Below are positions 51,501 to 51,980 of a stretch of DNA of 51,980 nucleotides, in pieces; position 1 is the first letter of the stretch, and every line of letters begins with the position of its first letter. The notes beneath the pieces are model-generated. The model saw nothing but the letters and a program-made list of their open reading frames with translations, searched no databases and was not told the DNA's origin. Origin of the DNA: Deltaproteobacteria bacterium (GTDB lineage Bacteria > Desulfobacterota > JAFDED01); the NCBI GenBank assembly GCA_019310535.1, contig JAFDED010000018.1, positions 1 to 51,980 of the forward strand, in the 5' to 3' direction. A program made the translations under genes and the position numbers.

Positions 51501-51684
51501 CGCGGGACTGGCCATGGCCACTATTCTGACCCTTGTGGTGGTGCCCACCATTTACGCGGTGCTTTACGGCCTGGAGGGGGAAGAGCGCGCCGATGCTGAG
51601 GATTCCGCACCCATGCCGGCTCCCGCCTCCCGGCCCGAAACCGCCTATCCACGCACGGGCCTGGCAGAGCGGGGGGATGGATAA
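48508..51684 (+). CDS. RND-type multidrug efflux permease (AcrB/HAE1-like)
   Basis: A 1058-residue inner-membrane pump with the repeated RND layout: TM1 near residue 10, a large periplasmic domain with YTGTSPAEMETLVTNEIE, TM2-7, a second periplasmic domain with VDVEPNRAYIAIKAPEG, and TM8-12. The proton-relay helix reads LGMLVDNAIVIVENT, with D-N where AcrB has D-D. Other family motifs are GMGGGGARNTAK and PIGPPVGEPVEIE-like IGPPVGEPVEIEITG. It works as a trimer using the proton gradient. A 129-bp spacer separates it from the adaptor gene. The weak ribosome site is AAAAGCA, so expression may depend on coupling. Confidence 0.9.
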   Translation: MFIPDTAVRHRTTVFVLLGMLMFLGITSYIALPLESSPDVEIPFIKVTVSYTGTSPAEMETLVTNEIEKKLKGVKGTKEIRSTTSEGFTSITIEFHPEEDIDQALQRVKDKVDEAKPELPDEADDPEVTEINISEFPIIIISVYGDVEPFVLKKVAETLEDEIETIPGVLEVEVRGDVEREIRVEFDMQRLAAYGLTLMEIINPIRENNLTEPGGGIDLGGRRYTVRIPGEFEHVEDINSMILAVKNDRPIYLTDLATVVDTYEDRVDKSRYNGKESVTLAVKKRTGENIIHIADAVHAVLKEARHRVPAGVQMAVTMDQSEDIREMVSSLENNILTGLVLVLVVILLFLGLRNAFIVALAIPYSMFITFATLEGVDITLNMVVLFSLILSLGMLVDNAIVIVENTYRHRQMGKTRMQAAMDGAGEVAYPVIASTLTTVCAFFPMVFWPGIMGKFMTFLPKTVIIALFASLFVAMVINPAICSLFIKVKGEGSTDQPRRHAVFRAYRAFLSAALSYRYVTLLLAFSVIIAIIIAYGSWGHGVELFPDVEPNRAYIAIKAPEGTSLDETDRITRDIEALIKQYPDIEYYVTDVGADISKRGMGGGGARNTAKINIEFKDYKVRSRPSFELVGEIREKLANRYPGVEINVETEKIGPPVGEPVEIEITGPDFGEVRAVAREVKKAVAQVPGVVDLKDNAVFGRPELKVEIDRNRAIKLGLSSRMIALTVKTAIRGYKVGDYRVGEDEYDIVARLPEQFRRNLNDVMNLTVPDLQGRPVPISTVARIILQESQGKIHHVDQKRAITVSSNVRGRLAEDVLEDARSRLSTMKFKPGIKINYRGESEDKEEAQAFLSWAFTIAVFLIALVLVTQFNSIRLPGIIMTSVILSMGGVLLGLLITGKPFGIIMTGVGVISLAGVVVNNAIVIIDFIEQFRKKGLPLREALLEAGVLRFRPVLLTAATTILSLIPMAVGYSIDFRTLTVETGSQSAQWWGPMASSVIAGLAMATILTLVVVPTIYAVLYGLEGEERADAEDSAPMPAPASRPETAYPRTGLAERGDG

Positions 51685-51910
51685 AAGTGATCTATATGAT
51701 GCTTTCGTGAGCGAGATTCAGACATTCCCTCCAAACTCAACTCTCCCTGTTTATCGTATAGAATTATCCACTTTGATCAGCAACATATTGATCAACGATA
51801 TTACTCAGAAAATAAAAATTAGAGCTATTATGAATAATCATTTAATACTACACCGTCAGTTTAATGATAATTATCATAATAACATTCTCATCAAACGTTT
51901 TGCCACATAG
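51677..51910 (+). CDS. possible small AT-rich ORF after the RND gene
   Basis: ATG 51677 overlaps the stop of the RND gene (ATGGATAA) with GGGGG just before it, and the frame codes for 77 residues starting DKSDLYDAFVSEIQ. Base composition falls abruptly to AT-rich after 51715, unlike the operon. Gene-like spacing but no recognisable family; it may be a read-through into foreign DNA. After it, TGCCG/CGGCA can pair near 51911-51926 and no T run follows; the last 70 bases show no gene. Confidence 0.3.
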   Translation: MDKSDLYDAFVSEIQTFPPNSTLPVYRIELSTLISNILINDITQKIKIRAIMNNHLILHRQFNDNYHNNILIKRFAT

Positions 51911-51980
51911 TGCCGAACATCCGGCAAAGAGGGCATTTTCTGTGATCGCTGTTTGCGCCGCCATCGCTCTGAAGAACCCA

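Overview
The window looks like a chromosomal segment of a strict anaerobe, most likely a Desulfobacterota (former Deltaproteobacteria) sulfate reducer or syntroph. This is inferred from family content: Tmc/Hdr-type iron-sulfur and cytochrome b modules, a four-subunit 2-oxoacid:ferredoxin oxidoreductase, a UroD-type protein, a two-CW-type sensor and Cys-motif PAS kinases. There is no rRNA gene, no intact tRNA gene and no CRISPR array.

Layout. 1-1.5 kb: end of one transposase and a complete IS630-type element. 1.6-8.8 kb (+): an operon-like run of two paralogous nitrilase-superfamily amidases around a serine-hydroxymethyltransferase-like enzyme, then an NAD-dependent epimerase, an SDR oxidoreductase, an alanine-racemase-like PLP enzyme and two TIGR04076-type small proteins. 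Both PLP enzymes keep the cofactor lysine but lack canonical catalytic residues, so this looks like a pathway of unknown chemistry. 9.2-13.1 kb: an SplB-like radical SAM protein, a secreted SCP/CAP protein with a duplicated tail, a tRNA-Arg-like remnant and a decayed IS1-type element. 13.4-22.5 kb (-): a catabolic set of GntR regulator, cupin, aminotransferase, MmgE/PrpD protein, peptide-type ABC binding protein and two permeases, and a fumarase/aspartase-superfamily lyase. 22.9-25.9 kb (-): a TctABC-type tripartite transporter. 26.3-29.1 kb (-): korCDBA-type oxidoreductase with a leader that can fold in two exclusive ways. 29.7-35.2 kb: a gamma-glutamyltransferase-like Ntn hydrolase, a UroD-family protein, an AlbA_2 protein and a secreted protein of unknown function.

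35.3-46.0 kb holds two head-to-head copies of one composite module: Rrf2 regulator, membrane cytochrome b, CCG-domain iron-sulfur protein, receiver domain and PAS histidine kinase. On the minus strand the receiver is a separate gene. On the plus strand it is fused to the C-terminus of the iron-sulfur protein. This suggests an electron-transfer complex wired to two-component signalling, and together with the 1.6-8.8 kb cluster it is the best candidate for something undescribed. 46.0-51.9 kb: a frameshifted gene, then a PadR-controlled RND efflux pair.

A possible logic for 13-29 kb, by inference: import an amino(di)carboxylate, epimerise and cleave it, transaminate the amino acid, and oxidise the 2-oxo acid to acyl-CoA with ferredoxin reduction. 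Starts were chosen from Shine-Dalgarno positions; several genes appear to use TTG or GTG.
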